From NCBI GenBank assembly GCA_002477825.1, contig DLKT01000060.1:17888-81887 (forward strand): 64,000 nucleotides of DNA, written 5' to 3'. Positions 25,367-34,900 of this stretch are shown here, piece by piece (position 1 is the first letter of the stretch; each line of letters starts with the position of its first letter). Below the pieces are notes generated by a model. It worked only from the letters and a program-made list of their open reading frames with translations. It was not told where the DNA came from and did not search any database. The position numbers were made by a program, and so were the translations under genes. This DNA comes from Caryophanales bacterium UBA7581 (GTDB lineage: Bacteria; Bacillota_I; Bacilli_A; RFN20; CAG-826).

Positions 25367-25490
25367 AGTTCATCATTCTCCTTTTCTGAACAATTTTATT
25401 ATTGTCCTTTTTAAGAGAAATACAACAAATATGCTCAAAAATTTACTTTGTAAATTACTTGAAGAATTGCGTGGCTAATAGCTGATGTTT

Positions 25491-25535
25491 TTTAGGGAAC
25501 ATTTTCACTTCATTCATCATCATTTGTTCCCTAAA
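25491..25535. repeat. Orphan inverted repeat upstream of enolase
   Basis: TTTAGGGAACA and TGTTCCCTAAA are perfect 11-bp arms around a 23-nt spacer. Operon B already has its own terminator 60 nt to the right and this hairpin lacks a strong T-tract on either strand, so its role is unclear; it might be an operator or transcript-end structure. Confidence 0.6.
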
Positions 25536-25597
25536 TTTTGCTTAAAGAAAATTTCTAAAACATAAAATACTCTAAAGTTAAGTGGGGATAACAAAAA

Positions 25598-25648
25598 TAA
25601 AAGACCTCTTTAGAGTTAAAAATTATTTTCACTCTATCGAAGTCTTTT
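25598..25648 (-). terminator. Terminator of operon B
   Basis: On the minus strand AAAAGAC/GTCTTTT outer arms and TAGAGT/ACTCTA inner arms form a long hairpin followed by TTTTATTTTT. It starts about 15 nt after the acetylesterase stop and ends the 12-gene operon. Confidence 0.75.
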
Positions 25649-25662
25649 TATACAATTTCTAA

Positions 25663-26616
25663 TTAATGAATGACATCAAAAGAAAGCAAAGCATTAGCGA
25701 ATAATTTTCCTAATTCCACCATCGCTAGTGAGTCGTAGTGGCAGTAATCAATGCCATTATCCGGTTCTTTATCATAGGAAAGTTGATTTTGAATTGTATC
25801 AATGTAGTAATTATTTTCTTCATCTAACAAAGCGTTATTTTTCTTTCCTTGATTGATGATAGAATAATTTTCCCAATATGGGGAAATGCCACCAGAAACG
25901 AATTTAATTTTGTTATCGCCTTCTTCAACATAATAGCTAAACTCTTCTCTTAAATCTTTGATAAGATTCAGTTCATTACTTTCATATTGATTCGCGTAAT
26001 AACCACCATCGGATTCACCTTGCATCCAGCAAATACCTTTTATATAGGGGTAATAATTTTGATCTTCTAATTCACTTAAACAGGAATGAATATAATCGAC
26101 CATACCGGAATAAAGGACACCTACAGGTAAAGTTTCGGTTGAACTTGAAGTCGATAACCAATCTCTTTGAAGCGTGGTTCCTCCACTTGCGTATTTAATG
26201 ATGAATAAATCGCGTTCAAATGTCTTCGTTTCAAAAACTTCATTCATACCAATCTCGGGGCCAAATCTTTCAAAATCATAACCCATACCTAAACGAATAG
26301 AAGAAAAGGTTTTTGATTCATTTAAATGGGTAGGTTGCATGGCATTACAACGGAATTTGATTTTGGTATTAGAACTATGTGCTTCAAAATATTTATTAAA
26401 TAAAGTTTCATCTTTTTGCATTAACATCCGATTCCAAGTATTACCTTCCGCATTGGATTGTCCGCATAAAATAATGACATTGGCTTCTTTTACCATTGGT
26501 GTTTCACTCGTGGTAGGCACGCTTGAAGAAGTCGAAACGGGTGTATTCGAACAGGCACATAACATGAGTGTCATAAGAAGCACTGAAAATATATTATTTT
26601 TTCTTGTTTTTTCCAT
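25663..26616 (-). CDS. Acetylesterase lipoprotein (SASA / CE6-like SGNH fold)
   Basis: 317 residues. Lipobox-like LCAC with Cys22 and a Ser/Thr linker place it at the cell surface. Residues about 45-310 match the sialate O-acetylesterase/carbohydrate esterase 6 group: VIILCGQSNAEGN (nucleophile Ser54), GGTTLQRDW, ICWMQGESDG and the C-terminal DYCHYDSLAMVELG (Asp/His of the triad). Family members remove acetyl groups from xylan, pectin or sialic acids. As the last gene of operon B it probably deacetylates the polysaccharide so that the GH43 enzymes can act. Confidence 0.85.
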   Translation of the reverse strand: MEKTRKNNIFSVLLMTLMLCACSNTPVSTSSSVPTTSETPMVKEANVIILCGQSNAEGNTWNRMLMQKDETLFNKYFEAHSSNTKIKFRCNAMQPTHLNESKTFSSIRLGMGYDFERFGPEIGMNEVFETKTFERDLFIIKYASGGTTLQRDWLSTSSSTETLPVGVLYSGMVDYIHSCLSELEDQNYYPYIKGICWMQGESDGGYYANQYESNELNLIKDLREEFSYYVEEGDNKIKFVSGGISPYWENYSIINQGKKNNALLDEENNYYIDTIQNQLSYDKEPDNGIDYCHYDSLAMVELGKLFANALLSFDVIH

Positions 26617-26631
26617 TTGTTTTTTTCTCCT

Positions 26632-27474
26632 TTAATGATGAACCGGTTCCATCTTAGAATGATAGGGATAAAGCACTAAACGCTCATTACCATCGAAGGT
26701 ATTTGGAGCATGGAAAGTCATCATTTTTTGACCGTCCTTTTCAAATACCATCGCGTGACCTCCATCTTCACTATAAATCGGTTGATCTTCTTGAATCCAA
26801 GGCCCTTTGATAGATTTACTATGGCATACACCAATGGCGTATCCCGTTTTTGAATAGCTCGACCATATCATTTCTAAACCATCTTTTTGTTGAATGATAA
26901 ATGGGCCATCGGTGACATAGTTATTTTTTCCTTGAAAGGCAATCGGCCATTTAGCGTCTTTTGCTGAAAATAGAATTTTCGGTTCACTAACGGGATGCGT
27001 TAAATCATCCGATAATTGCATTAAACAAATCGTTCCATTTCCTATTTGAAGCCATTCGTGACAAAAGATAAGATAAGGTATTCCATTTTCTACCCAAAGG
27101 GTTCCATCTAAACATTCCCAATTTTTAGGCGTAATTGCGTGTTCGGTTAAACATGTAAATTCTCCGTCTGGACGATCAGAAACAAAGATTTGGGTTCCTC
27201 TACAACAATTGTCCGCTTTACAAGAGGCAAACAGATAGTACTTATTTTTGTATTTATGCATTTCTGGCGCCCAAAAATCTTTATTACCCCAGAAATGAGA
27301 ATTTCCTTGAAAAATGATAGTGGGTTCGGTAAATTCTCCTAGATCTTTCGATTTATAAACAACAAATGAAGGATAAATCTCATCCTTTTTTTGATAGGCC
27401 GAATATAGATAATAGACTCCGTTTTCAAAATAAATAAATGGATCTCGAATATAAAGATCTTCTTTCTTAATCAT
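26632..27474 (-). CDS. Small cytoplasmic GH43 glycosidase
   Basis: 280 residues, a bare GH43 propeller without signal peptide. Visible motifs are IRDPF (catalytic base Asp11), FWAPEMH, CLDGTLW (Asp123) and FCHEW (Glu140). At the place where many GH43 enzymes have EGPF as general acid, this protein reads TDGPF (Asp189); I recall the same in some short GH43 subfamilies, so activity is still possible. The product would be an arabinofuranosidase- or xylosidase-like enzyme acting on imported oligosaccharides. It lies 14 nt after the GH36 gene in operon B. Confidence 0.85.
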   Translation of the reverse strand: MIKKEDLYIRDPFIYFENGVYYLYSAYQKKDEIYPSFVVYKSKDLGEFTEPTIIFQGNSHFWGNKDFWAPEMHKYKNKYYLFASCKADNCCRGTQIFVSDRPDGEFTCLTEHAITPKNWECLDGTLWVENGIPYLIFCHEWLQIGNGTICLMQLSDDLTHPVSEPKILFSAKDAKWPIAFQGKNNYVTDGPFIIQQKDGLEMIWSSYSKTGYAIGVCHSKSIKGPWIQEDQPIYSEDGGHAMVFEKDGQKMMTFHAPNTFDGNERLVLYPYHSKMEPVHH

Positions 27475-27488
27475 ATAATTTCACCTTC

Positions 27489-29684
27489 TCAGTTTTCTAC
27501 CTTATCGAAGGTGATAACAATAGTTTCAAATTCTTCTAGCCATTTGATAAGATTAATGCCTACTAAACGTAGTTGTTTACCTGAATAAATCTTTCCATCT
27601 AATGAGTTTTGATAAAGTGTTTCATCGTCTAATCCATCGAATTTTAAGAAACGAGATAAGTTGCTTTCTCTTCTTTTATTAAAGAAAAGTGCAATGGCTT
27701 TTTCTTTATTTTTCGCTACACAAATCATGGACATATGATTGGTTTCATAAGGAGATTCCATCCGATATAAATCACCATTTTGAATACAATCTAAATGATA
27801 TTTTTTATAAAGATCTGCAATTTCGTTAATTTGTTCAATATCTTCTTTATTTAAGTTCACTGGATTCATTTCATAACCATATGTTCCAAAAAGTGCGATT
27901 GCGCATTTTGCATAATAAGGAAGTAACGCACCACTAAAGGCATGAGAACCGATGGAGGATAATGGATATCCGTAGGTCGAAGCGTAATTAATGAACACTC
28001 TTTCGACTGCGTCGTTAGAGTCACTCGCTTGAATTTGGGGACAATACGATAACATTCCCATATCGAAACGGCCACCACCGGAAGCGCAGTGTTCAAATAA
28101 AATATTCGGATAACGTTCCACTAGCATACCATAAAGACGATAAGCACCTTCCATAAAACGATGATACACTTCGCCTTGATGCTTTTTATTTAAAGTGGTG
28201 GAATACACTTCACTTAAACAACGATTGAAGTCAATTTTCACATAATCGATAGCGTATTGATCTAATAAATTACAAATTTGGGTATAAACATTTTGCACCG
28301 CTTCTTGATTCGTCATATCTAAGACGAGTTGATGTCTTCCTAAAGATAGCTTAATTCCTGGTAAACCTAAAGCATATTCAGGATGTTCTTGATAGAGTTT
28401 CGAGTGAAAAGAAATCATTTCCGGCTCTAACCAAATACCAAACTTCATGTGATTTTGGTGACAGGTCGCAATGATTTTTTCTAAATCAATCTTTTTAGGA
28501 TTAACGGTCCAATCTCCTAAAGAAGAAGTATCATCATATCTTTCACCAAACCATCCATCATCTAAAACGAACACTTCGGTATTTAAAATTTTAGAATGTT
28601 CGATAAAATCACAGATTTTTTGAGTATCAAAATCAATGGTCGCGCCTTCCCAAGAATTAAATAAAATACCACGGTCGATGAAGGCATAAGGAGAACGAAT
28701 AATATGTTGACGAACAAAATCATGTAAAGTTCTTGATAACGCGCCTCTTCCTTCATCAGAATAAGCCATAATGACTTCTGGTAAATATAATTTTTCATTT
28801 TCATCTAAACAATAGGAGAAGTCTTCTTCATTGATACCGAATAAAATACGCGTTGAATTCCATTTACTCACATCAACTTCAAAAGCAAAGTTACTAGAAT
28901 ACATTAAAGAAAATGCATACGCTTCTCCATCTTTTTCATTGGTGTCCGGCCTTTCTAAGAAAAACACTGGATTTTCATTATGGGAAGTAAATCCATAATT
29001 TGATTGAATTCTTTCTTTTCCGTCATGGAGTTTTCTTCGACATATATTTTTTTCTTTACACCAATCCCCATAAAAATGCGTGAGATAATAATTGTCATCG
29101 GGTAAATCTAAAGTCATGGAATAGGCTTTTACGACATGGAAGGAATTTTTTCCTTTATTTTCGATATAAGCACTGCGTGTGATGACATCTAAATCTTCAA
29201 ATATAGAATAGAATAAATGAACATAAGCTTCACTTAATTCATCTTTTAAAACGATTTCTAACGTCATACATTCTTCATCTTTTCCAAAAGAAGAAGGAAG
29301 GGTTTCTATTCCGGGTTTTCCTTTTAAAATTTGATGAGATACATAGGTAAACTTTGTATAATTCGTATTTAAATCAGGTTTATGAATGATGATGGGCGCT
29401 CCACGTTTATCAAAACCACCATGGGTAGGAAGTTCCATCATCGAGAAATCTTCGTAGTAATGAAAATGAGCCCATGGCACCATTTTTTCAGAATTGGTTT
29501 CCTTATCTAAATATTGCCATCCCCACTCTCCTCTAGAAGTGAGATTTTGTAAATCTAAGTTTTCTAAATAGGGGCCAAAATAAAAGTGTTGAAGATAATT
29601 AAAATCATTAATTCCTAAATAATAAGAAATTCTTTGGTTAAATAAATGAAAGTATCTTTCTTTCTCGTTATAGTAAATCAACAT
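27489..29684 (-). CDS. GH36 alpha-galactosidase
   Basis: 731 residues, the usual length of bacterial GH36 enzymes, no signal peptide. The N-terminal beta-supersandwich (about 1-330) is followed by a TIM barrel with FVLDDGWFG, WLEPEMIS, the nucleophile Asp485 in YVKIDFNRC, EHCASGGGRFD and the probable acid/base Asp555 in QASDSNDAVER, then a C-terminal beta domain. It removes alpha-1,6-galactose from raffinose-type or galactomannan oligosaccharides. The start lies 17 nt inside the ATPase gene, so translation is likely coupled. Together with the two GH43 classes it points to a galactose-decorated plant glycan as operon B substrate. Confidence 0.96.
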   Translation of the reverse strand: MLIYYNEKERYFHLFNQRISYYLGINDFNYLQHFYFGPYLENLDLQNLTSRGEWGWQYLDKETNSEKMVPWAHFHYYEDFSMMELPTHGGFDKRGAPIIIHKPDLNTNYTKFTYVSHQILKGKPGIETLPSSFGKDEECMTLEIVLKDELSEAYVHLFYSIFEDLDVITRSAYIENKGKNSFHVVKAYSMTLDLPDDNYYLTHFYGDWCKEKNICRRKLHDGKERIQSNYGFTSHNENPVFFLERPDTNEKDGEAYAFSLMYSSNFAFEVDVSKWNSTRILFGINEEDFSYCLDENEKLYLPEVIMAYSDEGRGALSRTLHDFVRQHIIRSPYAFIDRGILFNSWEGATIDFDTQKICDFIEHSKILNTEVFVLDDGWFGERYDDTSSLGDWTVNPKKIDLEKIIATCHQNHMKFGIWLEPEMISFHSKLYQEHPEYALGLPGIKLSLGRHQLVLDMTNQEAVQNVYTQICNLLDQYAIDYVKIDFNRCLSEVYSTTLNKKHQGEVYHRFMEGAYRLYGMLVERYPNILFEHCASGGGRFDMGMLSYCPQIQASDSNDAVERVFINYASTYGYPLSSIGSHAFSGALLPYYAKCAIALFGTYGYEMNPVNLNKEDIEQINEIADLYKKYHLDCIQNGDLYRMESPYETNHMSMICVAKNKEKAIALFFNKRRESNLSRFLKFDGLDDETLYQNSLDGKIYSGKQLRLVGINLIKWLEEFETIVITFDKVEN

Positions 29685-31521
29685 AGTTCACTTCCTCTAT
29701 TCTTGTTATTTTTTGTCCACTGACAGGATCAAATAAATGTAATTTTTCCATATTCACTTTCAGTAAAATATGGGCACCTGAACGAATGATATAATGGTTC
29801 GGTACTTTAGCAATTAAATCAGTAGATGATAAATCTGAATGCACATAATAGTCACTACCAATGAGTTCCACTATCGTGGTATTCACGTCAATACAAGAGC
29901 TTTCTAACTCTCTAACTAAAGTTAAATCCTCTGGACGAATACCAATTTTCACTGCATGCGGGCCTTTTAAGTATTGTTCATAGGTTTGAATAATCTCTTG
30001 AATTTTTTGCTTTTTTTCTTCCATCGTCGTTGGAATACTTTCGACGGGCTTAGTGCCACTATCCTTATTTTGCGTAAAGGCTTTAAAGGATTGAATCTTT
30101 TGTAATTCTAAATCGATGACACTATCTTCTTTATCGCTTAATATTTCTAAAATACGTTTAAGAATTTTCGTCATCTTTGCTTTAGCAAAAAGGCTATTTT
30201 CTTTGATATCTTCTAATGCATCTAATTCGTCTTGTACCTTGATAGCGACATCTTCCAATAATTCATCGATAGAGAATAAAGACGTTTCTTTTAAAATCTC
30301 TTGAGCATCCTTAAGTTCTTTGTTTTTCATTTTTAAAAGAAGATTCTCCACTTGCTCTTTCACTTTTAAACTACCTGGATGATGGATTCTTTTTAATAAA
30401 GTTTTCCAAAATTCTAGTTTTTGTTTATAAAATTCTTGGTGTTGATCTTCTATTCTTTTTGCGTACTCCAATTTTGTACCATCTTCTAAAGTAATGATAC
30501 CTTGATTATAAGTTCCACTAAAGATATTCATCGCTGGTGCCCCAATAAAGGTTGCGACGAAGAGATTTTCTGGGTTCATATAGATTTCTCTAGGGGACCC
30601 AATTTGTTGAATCCATCCTTTGTTCATAACGACAATTTTCGTAGCCATGGTCATGGCTTCGGTTTGGTCATGGGTAACATAAATCGTAGTGGCTCCAACA
30701 TTTTTATGAATACGAACAATTTCACTTCGCATGGACACTCTTAATTTCGCATCTAAATTACTTAAAGGTTCATCCATTAAGAAGAGTTTTGAATTTCTCA
30801 CTAACGCTCTTCCTAAGGCAACACGTTGCATTTGTCCACCGGATAACTCTTTCGGTTTACGGTCTAAATAGGCGCCTAAATCTAAGAAATTCGCTGCGTT
30901 AAACACTTTTTCTTTAATTTCCTTTTCCGTGTATTTTCGTAAAACATAGATGTGTTCAGGATTCTTTTCTAATTTTTCAATTTCTAATTGTATTTCTTTT
31001 CTTTCTTCTACTTTTGTTTCTTCTAAAGAAGAAAGTTTTTTCTTTAATTCTTCAATTTTTTCATGGTTGATGGCTACAATTGGTTGCTTGGTCTTTTTAT
31101 CTAACTTAGGTAACCATTCTTTTTTTACTCTTAATCCATAACTCATATTTTCGTAAACCGTCATATGGGGATATAAAGCATAAGATTGGAAAACCATAGC
31201 GATTCCGCGGTCTTTACTCGGTAAATAGTTCGCTAATTGTTGATTGATATAAAGATAGCCACTAGAGATTTCTTCGAGTCCAGCAATCATACGTAAAGTG
31301 GTCGACTTTCCACATCCAGAAGGTCCTACTAAAACAATAAAATCGTGAGGATCAATTTCTAGATTGAAGTTAAAAACAGCTTGTACTTTATTGGGATAAA
31401 CTTTATTAATTCCTTGTAAAGAAACAAAGCTTTGAATATTTTCATTACGAAGCATCTTATGATTTTCTTTATATTGTTTTCTTGCTTCCTTCACAGTAAT
31501 CTTTTTTTCTTTTTTCATCAT
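29668..31521 (-). CDS. Sugar ABC transporter ATPase, MsmK/UgpC type, with two insertions (operon B)
   Basis: 617 residues against about 370 for normal MsmK. Walker A GPSGCGKST (66-74), Q-loop VFQSYALYPHM, LSGGQ (226-230), Walker B LFLMDE (246-251) and switch His in VTHDQ are intact, and the TOBE domain resumes at AVKIGIRPEDL. Insertion 1 (about 135-200), rich in Glu/Lys and probably coiled coil, lies between Q-loop and signature; insertion 2 (about 355-515) splits the regulatory domain. Both positions match those of the 799-residue paralogue in operon A, though length and sequence differ. It drives the adjacent permeases. Confidence 0.94.
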   Translation of the reverse strand: MMKKEKKITVKEARKQYKENHKMLRNENIQSFVSLQGINKVYPNKVQAVFNFNLEIDPHDFIVLVGPSGCGKSTTLRMIAGLEEISSGYLYINQQLANYLPSKDRGIAMVFQSYALYPHMTVYENMSYGLRVKKEWLPKLDKKTKQPIVAINHEKIEELKKKLSSLEETKVEERKEIQLEIEKLEKNPEHIYVLRKYTEKEIKEKVFNAANFLDLGAYLDRKPKELSGGQMQRVALGRALVRNSKLFLMDEPLSNLDAKLRVSMRSEIVRIHKNVGATTIYVTHDQTEAMTMATKIVVMNKGWIQQIGSPREIYMNPENLFVATFIGAPAMNIFSGTYNQGIITLEDGTKLEYAKRIEDQHQEFYKQKLEFWKTLLKRIHHPGSLKVKEQVENLLLKMKNKELKDAQEILKETSLFSIDELLEDVAIKVQDELDALEDIKENSLFAKAKMTKILKRILEILSDKEDSVIDLELQKIQSFKAFTQNKDSGTKPVESIPTTMEEKKQKIQEIIQTYEQYLKGPHAVKIGIRPEDLTLVRELESSCIDVNTTIVELIGSDYYVHSDLSSTDLIAKVPNHYIIRSGAHILLKVNMEKLHLFDPVSGQKITRIEEVNYVDLL

Positions 31522-31531
31522 TTTGTCCTCA

Positions 31532-32398
31532 CTACCTTTTAATACCTGTCATGGATACGCCTTCCACTAAACGATCTTGAATAATACAATAAAGAATAAA
31601 AATCGGAATCATGGAAATGACAGAACACGCTAATTGGATGCCGACTTTGGTGTAGGATTGATTTCCTTCAATGACTTTAGAAAGTCCAACCGCCAAAGTC
31701 CACATCTTTTTATCTGCTTTACCAATGATTAATTCAGCCCATTGTAAGTCATTCCATGCGCCTAAGAAACTAAATAAACCTTGTACTAAAAGCGCTGATT
31801 TTCCTAAAGGTAAAACAATAGTACGGAAAATACGGAAGTTACTTGAGCCATCCATTCTTGCATTTTCAATTAAGTCTTTGGGAATACCTAGGAAGAATTG
31901 ACGAATTAAATAAAGGCCATAAACACCGCATAATCCCGGTAAAATTAAACCTAACAGATTTTTATTTAATCCCATTTGGATGATGTTCGTAAATTGCGGT
32001 ACGGTATTGACAATGCCTGGCACGGTCATCGTGGCAATTAAAAATCCAAAAAGGATATTCGCGTATTTTAAATCCATAAATACAAAGGCATATGCCGCTA
32101 AAGACGCAATCGCTAAATATATAAACGTTGTGGCTAGAGCGACAATGAAACTATTGATAATCCAGTTGAATACAGGATATTCTTCACTAGAAAAAATAGC
32201 AATATAGTTTTGAATCGTCCATGCTTTTAAATTTGTTGGAAGAAAACTTCCTGGATAGAAGCGTAAATCATTTGCGTCTCTAAACGAAGAGATAACGCCC
32301 CAAATGAGTGGAAAAAGTAATAATAAACAAACAATCAATAAAACAGCAGAACTAACGTATTTTCCCAGATGCTTTGAACGTTTTAAATTGTTTTGCAT
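31532..32398 (-). CDS. Sugar ABC transporter permease, MalG/AraQ type (operon B)
   Basis: 288 residues with six predicted helices; EAA loop ENARMDGSSNFRIFRTIVLP then GKSALLVQG, and C-terminus SMTGIKR. AAAGGAGGGG precedes the ATG, confirming that the start lies 47 nt inside the upstream permease gene. It shares the LPLGK(S/T)AL(L/F)VQGLF stretch with the operon A permease, so the two systems are paralogous. Confidence 0.94.
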   Translation of the reverse strand: MQNNLKRSKHLGKYVSSAVLLIVCLLLLFPLIWGVISSFRDANDLRFYPGSFLPTNLKAWTIQNYIAIFSSEEYPVFNWIINSFIVALATTFIYLAIASLAAYAFVFMDLKYANILFGFLIATMTVPGIVNTVPQFTNIIQMGLNKNLLGLILPGLCGVYGLYLIRQFFLGIPKDLIENARMDGSSNFRIFRTIVLPLGKSALLVQGLFSFLGAWNDLQWAELIIGKADKKMWTLAVGLSKVIEGNQSYTKVGIQLACSVISMIPIFILYCIIQDRLVEGVSMTGIKR

Positions 32399-33350
32399 AC
32401 TTATCCCCTCCTTTTCTTTCTTTAGTAATTAACATTTGTGCAACCGAAATTAGAGCGATAAATACACCTAAACAAATCGCCATAGCGGAAGTCATTCCGT
32501 ATACGGCAAAGTTGGTACCTTTTAATTGGTTTTGAATGACATAAATCACGGTATATACCGAATTTTGGGGTTGAACATAAGAACCTAAAATGTAACATTG
32601 ACCATAAAGATTCATATATCCACATACCGTGGTAAATAAGCAAATAATCATTTGATTTTTAATTTGTGGAAAAGTAACATCAAATCGTTGTCTAAATTTA
32701 CTACAACCATCAATAGCACTTGCTTCATATAATGATTTATCCACATTTTGTAAGGCAGCGGTAAAGATAACAAAGTTGGTGCCTAATCCACCCCAAACAC
32801 AGAAAAGGATAATGATCATCCATACAGTAGTTGGGTTTTGTAACCAGTTTACATTGATTTTGAATAGGTTATTAATAAAACCATATTCATTGTTAAACAT
32901 ATTTAAAAAGATAACGCCAGTTGCGGTAATAGGAAAAATGCCTGGTAAATAAATAATCGCCCGGTAGATTTTGTATCCTGGTGGTTTGGCATTAATTAAT
33001 AACGCTAATCCAAGAGGAATCAAAATACAAAGAGGGACAATAATTGCGGTGGCCATCAACGTGTTTTTCATACCATTCCAAAAGTCTTTATAATACGATG
33101 TATTGGAATCAAAAAGGATCTTTTGATAATTTAAAAATCCTCGCCATGAAATATCATTGACATTCGCAATATTATATCGATATAACGACATAATGCACCC
33201 CTTAATAAAGGGGTACATGAAAAAGACGATAAAAGAAATTAAGTAGGGTGCCATAAATAAAATGGCCAATCCATATTTCTTTAAAAAGCTTGTCGTTTTA
33301 GATACGCGTTTGGTATATTCCTCGATGGTTGTTCTCTTGGATGAAAACAT
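32352..33350 (-). CDS. Sugar ABC transporter permease, MalF/UgpA type (operon B)
   Basis: 332 residues. Helix 1 (about 25-45, GLAILFMAPYLISFIVFFMY), large external loop, and EAA loop EASAIDGCSKFRQRFDVTFP. It pairs with the overlapping MalG-type permease and follows the binding-protein gene by 2 nt. The N-terminal TIEEYTKRVS resembles the operon A counterpart (VLEEYAKRRS). Confidence 0.94.
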   Translation of the reverse strand: MFSSKRTTIEEYTKRVSKTTSFLKKYGLAILFMAPYLISFIVFFMYPFIKGCIMSLYRYNIANVNDISWRGFLNYQKILFDSNTSYYKDFWNGMKNTLMATAIIVPLCILIPLGLALLINAKPPGYKIYRAIIYLPGIFPITATGVIFLNMFNNEYGFINNLFKINVNWLQNPTTVWMIIILFCVWGGLGTNFVIFTAALQNVDKSLYEASAIDGCSKFRQRFDVTFPQIKNQMIICLFTTVCGYMNLYGQCYILGSYVQPQNSVYTVIYVIQNQLKGTNFAVYGMTSAMAICLGVFIALISVAQMLITKERKGGDKYAKQFKTFKASGKIR

Positions 33351-33352
33351 AA

Positions 33353-34882
33353 CTACAAGTCCTCACGATCTGAGATTCTAAGCATGCAATCTTGATAATT
33401 GGTCTCAAGAATACTACTAATGGTTTTACTCTTATAAGTAGAAGCCATCACTTGTTTAATCGCAACTTGATAAGATTCATAGATTTCATCATAGTAAATA
33501 GTGGATGGAAGAATTTGATATTGCGTTGTGCTTCCATAATATTGAACATATTTTTTATAGTATTGGTTATTTAAATATAAATCATCGGAAGATTGCACAA
33601 TTAAAGAAGCAGGAAGGTGTCCAGCTTGTGTCCAAACGCCACCACAGTTTTCCGCCAAATAGTTGATGAAGATAGCGGCAGCAATTCTTTCGGTTCTACT
33701 CTTACAGGTCTTTACAATTGTAGCGGTATGAGAATCACCAAAGATTGCATTAGCGTATGGTTTCGTATTATCTAAAGCAAATAAATTACCAAAATTTAAG
33801 ATAGCCATGTTTTTTGCACTTCCACCATCAGCGGCGTACATACTATCAATTAAAGCAGTATCTTTATAACCACTCCAAGCACCATCTAAATAGAAAGCAG
33901 ATCCGCCTGAGTGGAATTCAGAAATACCCGCATCATAGTTTAAATCTGGTTTACTTAAAGCATGACGGTTGACACTGGTTTCCGTTGGCCAGAACCAATC
34001 TCTTAAAATTTGTAAGCCTCTTGCCACTTCTTCGGTATTATAAGCAGGTTTACCTTCATCATTCACTAATTTTCCACCGTTTTGTAAAGCAACGGTTTGA
34101 GATAAATAAGCATTGACCCACATATCACCAGAAGAAATAGGGAATGGATAATAAGGTCCTTCTAAATCAGGAACATATTTTCTCCATTTATAAACATCAT
34201 CGGTCGTTACGGCAGAAGAATTATTTCCTCTTACCCATAATTCACCTTGTTCTGCTTTTTCTACTAAGGTATCACAGACACCCATAAGCTCAACATAATT
34301 CGTTGGCATATTGATTCCGTTTTTCTCTAAAATATCTTTTCTAACGAAAATCATCGTAGAGTCTACAGAAATAGGAAGACCATATAAACGATCACCAACA
34401 AAGCAAGCAGAAATTAAATTGGTTTCAAAATAAGAGGCATCAAAACCAATATTTGCGGTTTCTAAATACGTATCGATAGGCACTAAAATGTCATTATCTT
34501 CTAAGGATGCAATTTTTTCACCATAACCATAGAAAATATCGGGTGCGTTATCAGGATCTTGGGTTACCGATTGCGCTAAAGCGCCATAAATAGAATAACG
34601 TGATTCATGATAAGGATTAATTTTGATTTGTCCTTTATAAAGCTCGTTAAATTGGTTGATGATTTGATCTTGATACACACTATCCGGATTGGTGCAAACG
34701 CTCCACATACTTAATTCAATGTTATCAAAAACAACATTTCCGTTTTCATCATAAGCGACATCATCAATAGAATCATCCACCCATTCATTTTTGGTAGAAC
34801 TTGTAGAAGTTGTTCCGCCACAAGCAATTAATGATAGAGACGCGATGGATAATGCCATCCATTTGGTAAATCTTTTTTTCAT
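33353..34882 (-). CDS. Sugar-binding lipoprotein of ABC importer (operon B)
   Basis: 509 residues; lipobox SLIAC with Cys21. Family 1 extracellular solute-binding protein with ELSMWSVCTNPDS, INQFNELYKGQIKINPY, LQNGGKLVNDEG and FYLDGAWSG, which align with equivalent parts of the operon A protein (VDQFNEDYLGEIKINLVY, ANGGSLING, MFTEGPWWA). It captures the oligosaccharide for the permeases downstream. RBS GGAG lies within the 18-nt gap after the GH43 lipoprotein gene. Confidence 0.93.
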   Translation of the reverse strand: MKKRFTKWMALSIASLSLIACGGTTSTSSTKNEWVDDSIDDVAYDENGNVVFDNIELSMWSVCTNPDSVYQDQIINQFNELYKGQIKINPYHESRYSIYGALAQSVTQDPDNAPDIFYGYGEKIASLEDNDILVPIDTYLETANIGFDASYFETNLISACFVGDRLYGLPISVDSTMIFVRKDILEKNGINMPTNYVELMGVCDTLVEKAEQGELWVRGNNSSAVTTDDVYKWRKYVPDLEGPYYPFPISSGDMWVNAYLSQTVALQNGGKLVNDEGKPAYNTEEVARGLQILRDWFWPTETSVNRHALSKPDLNYDAGISEFHSGGSAFYLDGAWSGYKDTALIDSMYAADGGSAKNMAILNFGNLFALDNTKPYANAIFGDSHTATIVKTCKSRTERIAAAIFINYLAENCGGVWTQAGHLPASLIVQSSDDLYLNNQYYKKYVQYYGSTTQYQILPSTIYYDEIYESYQVAIKQVMASTYKSKTISSILETNYQDCMLRISDREDL

Positions 34883-34900
34883 TTTTTTGTTTCTCCTTTT

